A DNA stretch of 64,000 nt from Atherix ibis. Taxonomy: Eukaryota; Arthropoda; Insecta; Diptera; Athericidae. A program made the position numbers and the translations under genes. Shown one piece after another: positions 44,700 through 56,880 of this stretch. The DNA is taken from the NCBI GenBank assembly GCA_958298945.1, contig OY282605.1, positions 124,430,267 through 124,494,266 of the forward strand, given 5' to 3'. How positions within the stretch are numbered: position 1 is the first letter of the stretch; the number at the start of each line of letters is the position of its first letter. The notes below the pieces were generated by a model that did no database searches, was not told the DNA's origin, and saw only the letters and a list, made by a program, of their open reading frames with translations.

Positions 44700-45715
44700 T
44701 AAACGAAAACCTATTTATAAGTGCCTGACAGTCACTTTTATAGTTGAAAAGTTGATGAATGAAAACGAAATCTTTTATCCAGTGTAGGCATTTGAAGGAA
44801 ATTCAGCCGATCTGTGTGAGGAGGAATTCTAAAAAGATCAAGCCAATGAAAATCCTTCAAAGCAAATCTAACAAAGTTACGTTGCACCGATTCTATAAGT
44901 TTAATATGAGTACTGTGAAAGGGCGACCAAACTACAGCTACACACTACAGAAAAGGTTTAATTAAGAAACAATATAAGTGCACCGACGTATTAACACAGG
45001 ATAGTTCTCTCGACCAACGCTTAATTAAGTTGTTAATTTTGGAATTAAATTCAAGTTTCTTATCCAGTTAGATTAGCAGTTTGTGTACTTTAAGAGAAAG
45101 TGCGATGATTGAGGCATCTGAAATATGTCATGACTTCACATTTATCCAAATTCAACACGAGTTCATTTGAAGCGAACCAATTATTAAATAAGTTAAATCC
45201 TCCTAAATAATGGTAACATCATTGAAATTTTCAATTTAAAAAAAAAATTTATATCATCCAAAAAAAATTAAAGTTTTACTTTTTATTCAATGACAAGAAT
45301 AAAAAGTAATGGGCCAAGATGACTACCCTGCGGAACACCGATAAGTGCTTCAAAATCTCTTGATAAACACGAGCGAAAAGACATGTTTATAGATCCTATC
45401 AGATAAGTACAATCTAAACCAATCAAGATTAATTGGAGGAAATCACATTTACTTTAGTTTAAACAAAATAATCGAGTGAGAAATTTTGCCAAATGCCTTA
45501 CTAGAGTCAGTATAGATGCAGTCAGTTTGCAAACCTTTAGAAATATTATTGGCAAAGTTAAAAATACCTTTGGATCTGTTATTGAATTCAGTAAGGTTTA
45601 CACTTTGATTAAAGAATACCTGGATAGGCCACTACGTCAGATTTACGTATATACGAGTATATACTCAATTTTCTGGCCGAATTATTGCAAAAGTGGCGAG
45701 AAATCGTAACGCTTG
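44700..45715 (-). pseudogene. Minus-strand LINE reverse-transcriptase remnant (jockey/CR1-like)
   Basis: Read downward from about 45700, TDCIYTDSSKAFGKISHSI is RT motif A (YTDFSKAFDK in relatives; the second Asp is Gly). After a frameshift, IGVPQGSHLGPLLFILVI is motif B. FLDDIN stands where YADDT belongs. GGFNLFNNWFASNELVLNLD and the C-terminal DFHWLDLFRIPPHTDRLNFL follow in other frames. This order (A, B, YxDD, thumb, C-terminal segment) confirms a LINE ORF2. Endonuclease and gag parts are missing. Subclade uncertain. Confidence 0.75.
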
Positions 45716-46679
45716 CATACTTTTGTTAAGATTTTTTTATGTAGACATGATACCCACCGACATCTAGTTTTTGCAATAGAAATTTATTGAATTTCAATAG
45801 CATAATTAATATCCATTTTAACTCACTTTTTCTAAAGGAAAATACAAAATAAAAGCAACGACAGGCAAATTTTTTTTTGTATAATCAACGACAGGCTAAA
45901 TAAAAGCAACGACAAGCAATTTTTATTTTTTGTTTAAGTTTATTATTTATTTCATAAATATCAATCAAATATCAAGCGCCTCAATTTTGTAGACTTTGGG
46001 AGGGTTTTAAAATACGCCATTCTCCATGAAAGTGGTAGAATACCGAAATGCTGGCATACTTTCGTTGTAAGTGTGGTTTTTAACTGTGGTTTTAATAGAA
46101 CTTTCGTTGAAATGCTTGCATACTTTCGTTGCATTTATGGGAAAGTGAAAGTGTGGTTTTTATCTTTTTTGATGTATTAACGAAGAAGTAAGCATTTACA
46201 TAAATAGTTTTATTATTGATAATATTTAATAGGCAGTTTTTATTTTAAAAAATGAAGTGTTTTACAAAGGGTTGCTGGTGATTAAACGAAATGAGGAAGC
46301 CGGGAGTTTCTTTCTTTCGGTAAATTGGCATCTTCATTTTTACTACAGAAATTAACAATTTGTGGTTTTAATTTCAACCTTCTCTCATTTAATTCATTTT
46401 GAATTTTTGGAATGGATTTTATTTTCGTGCATATAATTATTTAGATATAATGAAATAACTTGCAATTTTTATTTTTATATGTTATTCCAATTTATAATTC
46501 TGTTTTAGTAAATAATATATAGTGAAATAAATAAAATGACAATATAGTACAATATATAATAAATAAATAAATAATATTTTTAAATAGAATACTGTGTTTT
46601 ATTGTAAATTTCCAAAACTACTTATTCTATCAAATTATAGAATTTCTACAATATTTAAGAAAAAATCTATTTGCTTACG
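45716..46679. repeat. Region of short imperfect duplications
   Basis: AAGCAACGACAGGCAA-type words recur at about 45856, 45885 and 45905. GCATACTTTCGTTG followed by GTGTGGTTTTTA recurs at about 46050 and 46115-46160, with a related GCTTGCATACTTTTGTT at 45712. These look like local slippage or duplication; no gene. Confidence 0.6.
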
Positions 46680-46684
46680 AATAA

Positions 46685-46870
46685 ATAACATCACATATGA
46701 AAATGGTTTTAAGCGAACCGCTTCAATCACATACTGAAATTTAAAGTTGGCGCCCACTGATTTAAGCTCATTCGGGTTCTTACGAATGTATTGCCAACAA
46801 AATTTGGAGAGAATTTTTGTGTAGGAGCCTATCTATTTCTTCTATAATCTAAGGGTCGGTCCCGGAAAAA
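46685..46870 (-). pseudogene. Unrecognised eroded coding fragment
   Basis: Minus-strand reading ILSKFCWQYIRKNPNELKSV, GANFKFQYVIEAVRLKPFSY stays open for over 50 codons in a less AT-rich patch. Upstream fragments in other frames include DSPLEFLNKIHQFF. The composition and residue pattern look like real protein, perhaps a transposase, but I cannot name a family. Confidence 0.35.
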
Positions 46871-46899
46871 AAACTGATGGATTTTATTCAGAAATTCTA

Positions 46900-49800
46900 A
46901 TGGAGAATCTTTCCCATCAATCAGTGCCTTGAAAGATTTGATTATTCATCAATTAGCCGACCGTTCCGACATTAAATCCATCCACATAATATAGAATATT
47001 TATTGAGCTTATGAGAACATTTGAGCCATTCTTGTTTTTGTATTAACAATTTGCCGTTTGCTTCAAAAATATTTTTTTTTGCGCCCTAGTTGAAATATTT
47101 GCTGATTCTGCGCACGCCGCCAATTATAAATATTAAATAAAGTTCCTATTCTGTATAGTCAAAAATTTATTTTATAAAAGCAATCATATACTAAGGACGT
47201 AAATTTTTGTGTCCCTAACAATAATATAAGGAATTGGAGGTAACCTGCCGTAAAGTTCGCCAAGGCAATAAAGGTCACGAGTGAAATTAGTGGCAATCAT
47301 TTATGATAAGGGCAATGCTAAGAGACCGATAAAAAAATTGCCTGACACTGACTTGTACGAGTATTATCTCAGTTTCGTCTATTGTATTTTCACATTTATT
47401 TTGTATAATATTGGCATAAACTGTAAATTTGATTGAGCTTTTAATTATCACCAAACAGAATCCACTTAAAATCAGATATCGATTACCTCTACCTGACGAT
47501 GAGGGCTTGATAAGGAATTGGGTCGAGTATTTGCATAAATTATGATAGGAGAGGATTTAAGAAGGGACATAATTTTATTAGAATTTATTAATTTATAAGC
47601 AACCGCTTTTTGTAACTCGATTTCTTAACTGTATAAGAAAAAAAATATAATGTTCTGAAACGTTCTGCCACTGTAGGAATTTTTCTCTTAAAGAAGTTAC
47701 GTGTGTATTTGCAGTCTCTAAGTTTCCAAAAGAAATCACCAAAAATGTGATCGGCTCAGTATTTTTTTAAAATATCTTAGATTTATTGTAGATTAACCTG
47801 ATGTGATGAAGATGGTGACGCATTGTAACGCAAAAATAACACCAATTCACATCAGATCAGACTAATCGTTATTATATGAAAAAAATAATCTTCTGTAAAA
47901 ATTACAGTCAATTCCAGTTTTTTTTAAAGCATTTTTAGTGTAGCAATAAGTTTTCGTTGATTCTCTTTTATTTTAAATATTTTTTGAGCTTCATATATTT
48001 TTCATCGAGTTCTTTAGATAAATACAGATTTCGTTTAACAAATTTTCCAAAAACAAAAAGAAAATATTATTAAAAATAATTCGCTAAAAGACATAAATCT
48101 TATTAGCTTCAAACTTTCCATATACTTGTAGATTTGCGTCTTTGTAAAAGTTCTTCTTCGAAATTATATCCACGTATCGGTTTTCAATTTGAAAAATAAA
48201 ATTATTGAAAAACAAAATGGTGATAGGCGTTTATTTTCGATATTCAAAATTTAAGGCATTCATGCTCGAAAATTGCCTCTATATTGGCTTCAAAAGGAAA
48301 ATACCTTCACCAGAATAAATTTGTTCATTGTCGCCAATTTGTTTTTTGAACAGCTTAAGGGCATTTTTAAATTAGAATTCACTCTGAATATTATTTTATA
48401 TTCGAATATTATCTTGAGGGCATTTTTCCATAATATAAATATACGAAAATATCATTAAGGAAAACATTTGATTGAGGGTTTCAAGATACTGTTGTCAACT
48501 TGAACGAATATTATTTCTCCATGGAAATAGTATAAACTTCAGAGATACTACGGAAAAGATATTGTTTTTTTCTAGTTTTATAATTTAGAATTTTTTCCTC
48601 AAGTCATTTACATTTTTTTTTAAATTTATTTTTAGAAAAATTTATCCACTTGTTAGAGTGTTTTATTTTGCCACCTGTGCGATTTATTGTTTTTGAATAA
48701 ATTTTTAGCTTTGAATGATAAATTAGATAATTCTGTTTGTAAAAGTTTCTTTTTGAGAAAATTTTCGATATTTATATGAAAAGTTTGTAAAATTTTTAAA
48801 CGTTATAATGATATAAGATTTGGCAAAAAAAATAACTTACATTTAATTATCAAAAAGTTGACAAGAACTTTGAGGCTAATGATGTTATTTATTATTTAGA
48901 TTTACTAATTTGAGATTATGGTAATAAGAGATGGGAGGGATTTCATTTTGAACGAAATATTCTGTATTTTTTACTACGTAATTTATTATTTAGATTTACT
49001 AATTTATCCCAGATTATCTTCTGCTACATTGTGAGCAGTTAAGGTATTCTTCATCTGGCAGATATAATAAAAAACCGATCTAAAAGCCATTAAATTATCT
49101 GCTTAAATTTAAAAAATTATTTTTAAATTACTTTCCTATAAGTTTCTTATGAATTATAGTTTTTAGGTTTTAAAAAAATGGCGACGTCATACTCAAGACC
49201 CACCTGTGTAGAGGACAGCATTGCTGAAATTTCATCAGTAAGACTTTTTGGGTGCTCTTTTGATCAGATATTTATATACCCTTCTACATAGTTTATTAGA
49301 AGAAGTTTATTAGTATATCTTATAGCATAGGCTTGTTCCTCAAATCGGGCATCCGTCAACATATGCTCTTTAGGTACACTTAACGCCAAGCTCTAAAGAA
49401 TATTAACTTAAGTTTGAATCGGATCCTCACGTGATGTTGGGAGTCTTTTTCTGCTCCGGCTAGTCTGATTATGAATTGAAGCCATTCGTTTGAATTCACT
49501 TTTAGTATATTGACAGGATTATTTTGCTCTTTTCGCTATTGTAACCTGAAATATTTCTTTTTCATAAGAATCATGAGCTCATTTTCTTAGAACTTATCAA
49601 TACTAAAACACAAAACACCCTCACTATATGCATGTGTAATTGTAAGAAATTTGATTATCTTTTCATATTAAATAGAAAAATTACTTATTGTAATTCATTT
49701 TATTTTTTTAAAAATAAATTATTTACTAATATTACCAAATCATCTAAATTGCTTATCCAATTTTGCTCGTATACCTTTAGAAAATTACTCTACATGAAAG

Positions 49801-51404
49801 CAGTTAAAATTATTTTTTGTATAAAAAGAATATGCTACTAAAATATAATTTAGTTTATTTTTATTTAAAATATTATAAAATCATTATGAAAAAATTACCT
49901 CATTCTTCTGAAGAAGTTTTAAAAAATCAAAAAAAAAATCGCTAAACTTTTTTTACACAATCAATTTGGAAATTGGCAATTAAATAAATTTTTATCTACA
50001 ATTCACTATTTCATGTAAATTTGCAATAAATATTTTGTTAAATTTCCTAATTTATACTTTTCGAAAAAAAAATACTTCAATATCCTGCCTTTAATATAAG
50101 TATGTACATGTAGAATATAGAAGAGGTGGATGTATGTATGTGTATATCGTCAAGTTAGAATTCGTTTTCACTTTGTTTTTATTTTCGTTGGGATACAGTT
50201 GTTATTAGCCAAAAGAACTATTTGAAATTTCTTCATCTTATCTTCCGTTTTTTATCAGTTAGATAAACTGGCTTTCATCTAAATGTGTATAAATTATTCA
50301 TAGATGGCAAAAACACTTTTTCAAGTTAATACAAAACAACTACATCAATTGGAGAAGTTGTGAAGAGCCAATGTATTTTCCGGTCTACTACATTTATTTG
50401 TACATATCTCTTTAGCCAAAGGAACTGGTAAAAGGAATATTAAGTTTAGTTTATCTGATGATTTAAAATGTTCTACAATAAAATAGGGTAAAATTTGAAA
50501 ATAGTAATCCACCTTAATTCTTTCTTCCTATTGTCAATTTTGTTAAATTATCTCCGTGTAGAGAAATTATCATATTCACCTTCATTCATATTATGATATT
50601 TGAACAGTCGTCTTTTTAATATTGTCGAACAAAGTATAATCTAAGAATTATACACGCATATAAATGTCCTGAAATTTAACCGGTCGTTTTGATGAAATTT
50701 TGCCGTAATAAAAATTAATAAAATGGATAATTTAATAAATATTCTATTTTGTCTATTTCAGGTTTTTACAGAATTATTATCAACACTAATATAAAAAGTG
50801 AGAGTTTTAAACGTAACAACACTGAAAAATATGCAAACTTGTCCTCTTCTAACAAACAATATAAAAAAAACTTTAGTTTTGTAAATGTGAGAGTAAACTT
50901 GAGAATTAAGGTATATTTTGTAGTTGACAAAAAAAAAAACACTTTTTGAATAAAAATTAATTTATCTTAAGCAATAAACGCCATCTTTTAGAACTTTTCA
51001 TAAACTAGAAATTATTATTATAAGACACCTGCATAGGAAAATAAATAAGAAAAAGTGGTCTTTGCAACCCTTTTATAAAAATTTTCATTATTGTTTTGGC
51101 AGAAAGTTTTGGTTTAGAAAAAAATTATTAAAATATCTTTTTTTTTTTAAAAAAGAGATCTTCCAAGGATCATGTTTCATATTTGATGTTAAAAATGACA
51201 ATGCACCGAACTTTCACATTTTTGTATTTGGCTATAACTACTATTTTATCGTAACTATACACAAGATTTCAACATGTTGAAATAGCAAAGTCTTTCCAAA
51301 TTTCAGATTTGGCAAAAAACTTATCGAAGTTTATTTTTGGTTGAGTGGCTGCTTAAACGAGCACATTTTTCGTATCTGAGATAATAAGCAACCACATCAA
51401 ATAA
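46900..51404. other. Long AT-rich spacer
   Basis: Nothing supportable. A 37-codon frame at about 49179 (MATSYSRPTCVEDSIAEISS) lies in a less AT-rich spot but is too short to call. Confidence 0.5.
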
Positions 51405-51968
51405 CTTGCAGGTAATATTCCTTATTGGCCGTTCTACGCTCTGGTAAGAACTCATGATGCACCGCGCTCCTACAATCGAAGAAAACTGTAAGCAAAACCT
51501 TCACATTAGACCGAATTTGGCGCTCTTTTTTCGGTCTTGGCTCGTGCGGCAGCTTCATTGGGATGATTGAGCTTTGGTTTCTACGTCATAACCATAAACC
51601 CATGATTCGTCACCAGTTATGACCCTTTGAAGCATTAACATTGCTAAGGGAGTCCAACAGCTCCTTAGCAATGTTAATGTGATGCTGTTTTTGGTCGAAA
51701 TTGAGCAATTTTGGTACGAATTTCGCGGCGACCCGTCACACGACCAAATTATTGATAAAAATCGATAACACGAGCCAATCGATATGTTTAAGTCCTCAGC
51801 AACTTCTCTAACGGTGTTTCGACGGCCCTCTGAGAACATTTTGTACCACCGATAAACGTTGCTTGGGTCCAAGGTAACTTCACCATATACCACAGTCATC
51901 AATCGGAATGCGTCCGCGAAATTAATTTTGTTTTTCACACAAAATTTGATACAGACTTTTTGATCCAT
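51405..51968 (-). pseudogene. mariner-like transposase N-terminal remnant
   Basis: The start codon at 51968 begins MDQKVCIKFCVKNKINFADA, then VYRWYKMFSEGR. A deletion of roughly 20 or more residues follows, then NTVREVAEDLNISIGSCYRF, the second helix-turn-helix. A frameshifted stretch NIAKELLDSLSNVNA leads to RVITGDESWVYGYDVETKAQ, the first catalytic Asp box, uninterrupted to a stop. Further minus-strand sequence gives PHEPRPKKERQIRSNVKVLL, then VHHEFLPERRTANKEYYLQV. The element is cut there. Confidence 0.82.
51633..51679. repeat. 17-bp-stem inverted repeat inside the mariner remnant
   Basis: CATTAACATTGCTAAGG (51633-51649) and its exact reverse complement (51663-51679) are separated by 13 nt. 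The stem falls in transposase coding sequence, where relatives show no such symmetry as far as I recall. Confidence 0.8.
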
Positions 51969-52085
51969 TTTTTGGAATTGGCAAATATTGAAGACGAGAC
52001 AAAACACGTGCAAGCAAAGCAGTTGTCAAAAATTAACTGAAAATTCAAAATGGCCGAACTTGTCGGCATAAGTGAGAGATATGCT

Positions 52086-53503
52086 TACCAACATAACGCC
52101 ACAAAAAATAGAAAATCGAATATACGTAACCCGCGGAAATTTAAAATTCGCGTTATTTTCCCAGCTGGAGAAAACATCATTCAAGCCATCAGTGGGAGTC
52201 AGTCTTATTTATATGGAAGAGTTATTTAAATATTAATTTTGGTTGAACTAAAGCACGATCTATTTCAGAAAGATTCCAAATGATGAATTGAACAGTTTTG
52301 GCAATTATATGGAATTTTTCAATACCTCTCAGTTTGGTAATAATTACTATCATCATTCCCTTCGCAACCTCTCTTAATTAGCATTTAATTTACTTACTCC
52401 AATTTATTCCACAATTTAGCCAAGAATATCACTGCGACTCCTTTTATTCCTTAGCATAGAAACACCCTGTTTTTATCTGTTATAAAAATTTTCTTTTATT
52501 CAAAACTTTCTAGCAAAAAAAATTATCTAAAGTATTTAATTATCGTCTATACTATTAGCATTATTTTCCCTAAAAGAGTATTTGCCTACTTTTGATTAAG
52601 ATCTTATCTTTTAACCACAAGGCACAAATACAAAACAATAGAATTTATAATTGATAATTAGTCTGATACTTTTACACTTAATAGAGTTTGGAATATTCCT
52701 CAAAGACTGTCCTATTAGTTGAGAAAATAACTTTGAATCTCGGACAGGAAAATAACTTTGAATCACTAATTTTCTTATCAGATATAAGTCTACCCTTCTA
52801 GGATAATTTTACGATTGAAACATGTTATTTTCATTCATTTTTTCTTTCTTCATTACTATAAAAAAAAAGTTTCACTAATTATTTATATTTGCCAAGACAA
52901 AATTCAAAATATTGATTTTGAATTTTTTTCAGATTATTACCAAAAAATATTATTTAAATAAAATATCAAAAAAAAAAAACATATTATCCCAAAATATTTT
53001 GATTAACATTTTGTCTTTATTATCAATATTTGAATAAAATTTAATTATTATGGCTCAAGAGGGAAATTCATTCCATCGCTTATTTTTAGGCTTTATAACA
53101 TTAGCAGAAATATTATAATTTAGTTTTATTAGAAAATGGCTTACACATATGTTTTTTTTTATCTACAATTAAAAGTGGAAAAATATTGATATTGTCAAAT
53201 AGGAAATTTCTGCATGAAAAACACGTTGATTATTTCCGAGTATAATAAAAGGATATTATTAAAGAATAATTTAAAAAAAAAATATTTAATTTATATAAAA
53301 TTTTACTCCTAAAAGATTTTACTAGATTTTAATTCACTTCAAAGAATATTCCTTAATTTTTTGTGAAATGACCATAGTTTTGTGATTTTTTTATAATAAC
53401 AATTTTAATTATTATTGACAAAAAAAGTTATAGTAAAAAATCTATTCAATAGACACATAAACATGCCTAATTTTAATAATAGTTTTCTGAAAATATACTG
53501 AAA
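52086..53503. other. AT-rich intergenic sequence
   Basis: No gene or notable structure seen. Confidence 0.5.
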
Positions 53504-53596
53504 TACGGGGTGACCCAATTCGAGTTTCCTATGTTGGCAGCACTGTAAATAAGGCAGTTGTCAATAAAGACACATTTGCAACCATCTCCTTACGAA

Positions 53597-54075
53597 ATGG
53601 ATCGCTCAATGCGAATTGTGATTACGATCAATTTCATCGTCCTACTGAGCGAAGAATTCGTAACGTAGTGAAGAGACTGGAAGTGTTAAAGGTAGGGTAA
53701 GGCACGTTCTAGTGAAAGTTTTGGCGCATTTTATGCATCTAGATTTACACCTGCATCCCTATAAAATTTCAAATAATGCAAGAACTGAAGCCCAGAGATC
53801 GTGGACAGCTAAAATTTTAGTTAATGCTGATTTTTCAAAGAAAACCTTTTTCTCTGATGAGGCACATTTCCATCTCTCTGAGAAATGTTCTTCATCAGAT
53901 ATTTTCTTGTCGCACATGGGGCCTCAAACGGCGTCATTGGGCCATCGTTTTGAAAACGTTCGGACTTTAATATTAAATGGTGAGGGCTATACAAATGATT
54001 CTAACAAGATGGGTTGCAACGTTGATAACTAGAGGCCGAGATCAAGCGATTACGCTGTTGAATTTTTTTTGTGGA
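53597..54075 (+). pseudogene. Decayed DD41D transposase (copy G)
   Basis: ATG at 53597 (MDRSMRIVITI). After early frame breaks, the frame from 53712 reads HLDLHLHPYKISNNARTEAQ and KTFFSDEAHFHLSEK, with the first catalytic Asp box intact. The central part is divergent. Just before the nested insertion RPRSSDYAVEFFLWSY holds the position of the third Asp, here Glu (VEFFLW). Second Asp region not recovered. Confidence 0.7.
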
Positions 54076-54077
54076 GT

Positions 54078-54690
54078 TATACAGGGTGAGCCAACTTGGA
54101 CTGAATTTTATATTTTTAAATGTTTTTTTTTTTGGTTTTCGTTTTTTTAAATGAGTATAATTTATTAATTTTTCCTTAAATGTCTTCTATTTTTATGTTG
54201 GCAGTTAATGGCTCTTTCTAAGGCATTTTGCGATACAGTGCGCAACGTTTCTGGCTACAAATGTGCGATTTCGGTTCGAATATTCTGCTTTAGTTCCTAA
54301 ATATTCTTTGGTTTGTTCACGTAAACCCGTTCCGTCAAGAAACACTCCCAAAAAAAATCAAGGGCCGTTAAATACGGCTACGTGAAATTTTTATTTTTTG
54401 AAATTATTCGGCTATGAAATTTTTTTGAAGAATCGCCATTATTGCTCTTGCGGTATGAGCTGTAGCTCCTTCTTGCTGGAACCATATGCTGAATTATTCA
54501 GAACTGTCGGACGGTAAAATGGCCCAAGAGATAATTTGTATATGATCACTTTCATCTTCGAAAAAATATGGACCGATAACTCTATCGGCCATAATTTCAT
54601 ACCAAACCGTGCAACTAAGATAGTAGAATTGACGCTGATGCAATGCTCTCGTTACAATTGACGCTGATGCAATGCAAACATTATCTAGAG
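54078..54690 (-). mobile_element. Nested DD41D-type element, copy H (truncated)
   Basis: The minus-strand 3' end is TACAGGGTGAGCCAACTTGG, inserted at a TA in copy G. The transposase remnant read from about 54620 downward gives CTVWYEIMADRVIGPYFFED, then IWFQQEGATAHTARAIMAIL, where the second catalytic Asp is Glu. The DNA-binding half is missing. At the far junction a 20-bp word AATTGACGCTGATGCAATGC occurs twice (54627-54646 and 54656-54675). Confidence 0.68.
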
Positions 54691-54782
54691 AATCGGATTA
54701 ATAAAAAAAATTCGAAGATTACCTTAAATTTGAATGTTTTTTCTTAAAAACAATTATAAATCTTAAGTTGAATCGCCCCGTA

Positions 54783-56832
54783 TAAAGTATTTTTTTTTGC
54801 ATTGCAAAACAAAATTCAATAAATTTAGCGGTTATATGAAAATTATCCCTTCTGTTTTAAATCGATAAACTGTTTTAAATCGATTGTAAACTGTTATTGT
54901 CCCGAAAAGCTTAAATTTATCTTGGATATTTTTTGAAAATGTTAAAAATTACAATATTAAGGATAAAAACAAATCTCCTTTATCATTTTATATCTTTTTC
55001 TTTTAAAAATCTTCAGTTTTCATTTTAAAAAAATTGCCTTCTTTGGAAATCTTTTCTGAAAATACTCCAGGGTATTTTGGTGTTTCCTTAATAATTTTGG
55101 CTATTTTCTGATAATACCCAAGAGTACCACAAGAAATGGTACTCTTAATATGTTTACTTCTTTTTTGTTTGAAAAGTTTACTCCATGAAAAAAAATTACC
55201 AAACATTTGGTGAACATTATTCCTTGCTCTGATACCCACTATATTTTCATAAACCATTTGTGGCTGTAACCGCAAATAGAACTACAATAGGTCCTATGGT
55301 TTGAAAATCGCAGCTGGTGACGTACACTTGATGACTCAATCCACACCAGATATGTAGCTATACCCACAATTATTTCCAAAAATACACTTGCTTTTAATAA
55401 ATAAAATATATTAACGTATTTATGGTAATTTAAAAAAAATTCTCGAAAAGTTTCTTTAATTGAATATAAGTTAATAAATTTTATTTTATTACTACTGAAA
55501 ATATAACAATAATAGAAAATCCTAAAAAAATATGTATATTTCACTTAAGGCAAAGTAAAAGTATGTGTATTAACGAAAACCTCGAAATTGAAAATTTATA
55601 CTTTTATAATGTGATTTTATAATCACTTTATAAAAGTATAAATTTTCAATCGGTATGATTTTACGGAGTCCTGTTCGTATAGACACATATATAAACTGGA
55701 ATGAAAGTCCTTGTAAAAAAATTGTGTGTTGAGTTTTTTGACGAACAGAAACGTATCCAAACTTTTTTTTCTTTGTTGAATTGAACGTAATTCATATTTT
55801 ATTAATAATAGATACATTTCTATCTAAATGGGTCCATGAATCCCTAAAAAATGTAACCTTCACAAAGAAAATTTTTTTACCAAATTTCTTCATATGGAAT
55901 TATGTAGGTCAAAGCAATCGTTTTGTTGGCATTTATTGTATAAGATTGCAAACCAAATACATAAATATAGAATTTTTGTAAAGTGTGCAGATTCATGCGT
56001 TTATTATTATATTTTTGTCCTTGCAATTACATATATTTAGAAATCTAAAGAAATATATCTTTCCAGTTACAGATAAGATATTCTTATTTAGTGGTATTGT
56101 CAAGTACTGGGATTTACAAGAAAAATCAATATTTTCAATGTGTTAACTTATGTACTGTTTCTATACTTTTTAGTACTCATATTCAATAGATTTAAAAGAA
56201 AATGCTAAATCAGATATTGGACCATATATTGTAGAAAAATAAAATCCATCTTCCGATATTGTGAAGGCAAGAGGTATGAGAATAGTACGTATATGGTCAT
56301 AGTATCAATAAAGTATCGAAAAATATTTCTTTAATTTCAAAAAAAACTTATTTTATTAACAATTTCAATTGAATTATTTAAAAAAAAACTTAACGATTAT
56401 ATAATACTACAACAAAACAGATGAAAATATTTTAAAAGTAGTAATAATATTTGGCATTTTCTTAAAATTGGAATAGAAAATTAATTCGAAGTTATTAGAA
56501 TTGAAAATTAATTGTGAAGATTCAACTTTTTGAATTAAATACAAAATAAATAACTAACAGAAAATTAATAAGCTAAGTCAATTTGAAACTTTTCAAAGAG
56601 TTTATTCATTTGCGTAATAATTTAATGGTAATCTTTAAAGTACATTAAATATAATTTTCGTAATTCGTATTTATAAGTAATTGACTGAAAATATTTTATT
56701 TTTAATTCGAAATAAGAAATTTTATAGCAAAAATATTCCAAGGAAAATAAATCAAATGTTTGCAAAAAAGTGCACATATTAGAAGAGTTTGTAGAATTTT
56801 CAATATTAAATTGAAGTTTCCGAAACATTTCT
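54783..56832. other. AT-rich intergenic sequence
   Basis: No gene; small frames on both strands are AT-driven. Contains the 30-bp-stem hairpin at 55587-55650. Confidence 0.5.
55587..55650. repeat. 30-bp-stem inverted repeat, 4-nt loop
   Basis: Arms 55587-55616 and 55621-55650 pair with a single mismatch around TTAT. The tight loop makes this a near-perfect palindrome of 64 bp. Confidence 0.9.
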
Positions 56833-56844
56833 AATATCAGTTAC
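56833..56844. repeat. Left target-site duplication of the jockey-clade LINE
   Basis: AATATCAGTTAC here and at 61433-61444 directly flank the element. The 12-bp perfect duplication fixes both ends. Confidence 0.92.
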
Positions 56845-56880
56845 GAGTTCATACTCGACTACCATCGAGTGCGGACGTAA
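56845..56880 (+). promoter_or_regulatory. Internal LINE promoter: initiator at +1 and DPE
   Basis: The element begins GAGTTCATACTCG. Taking A at 56846 as +1, GGACGT falls at +28 to +33, where the downstream promoter element RGWCGTG is found in fly jockey-type LINEs. No TATA box is needed for such promoters. Match and spacing are visible; activity is inferred. Confidence 0.6.

Larger units (their letters stand above)
51405..52085 (-). mobile_element. 5' half of another mariner-like element
   Basis: The 5' non-coding part (CAAAATGGCCGAACTTGTCGG on the plus strand, trimmed) and the transposase N-terminal half are present. The C-terminal half, including the second and third catalytic residues, is absent beyond 51405. 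It belongs to a lineage different from the other mariners here. Confidence 0.75.
53504..54782 (+). mobile_element. DD41D-type element, copy G (third family), split by a nested element
   Basis: The left end is TACGGGGTGACCCAATTCGA. The right end reads inward TACGGGGCGATTCAACTT, from 54782. Between them the transposase runs to 54076, where another element (54078 to about 54690) interrupts it. A C-terminal remnant with TTGAATCGCCCCGTA follows. Its ends differ from those of the copy A and C families. Confidence 0.72.
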
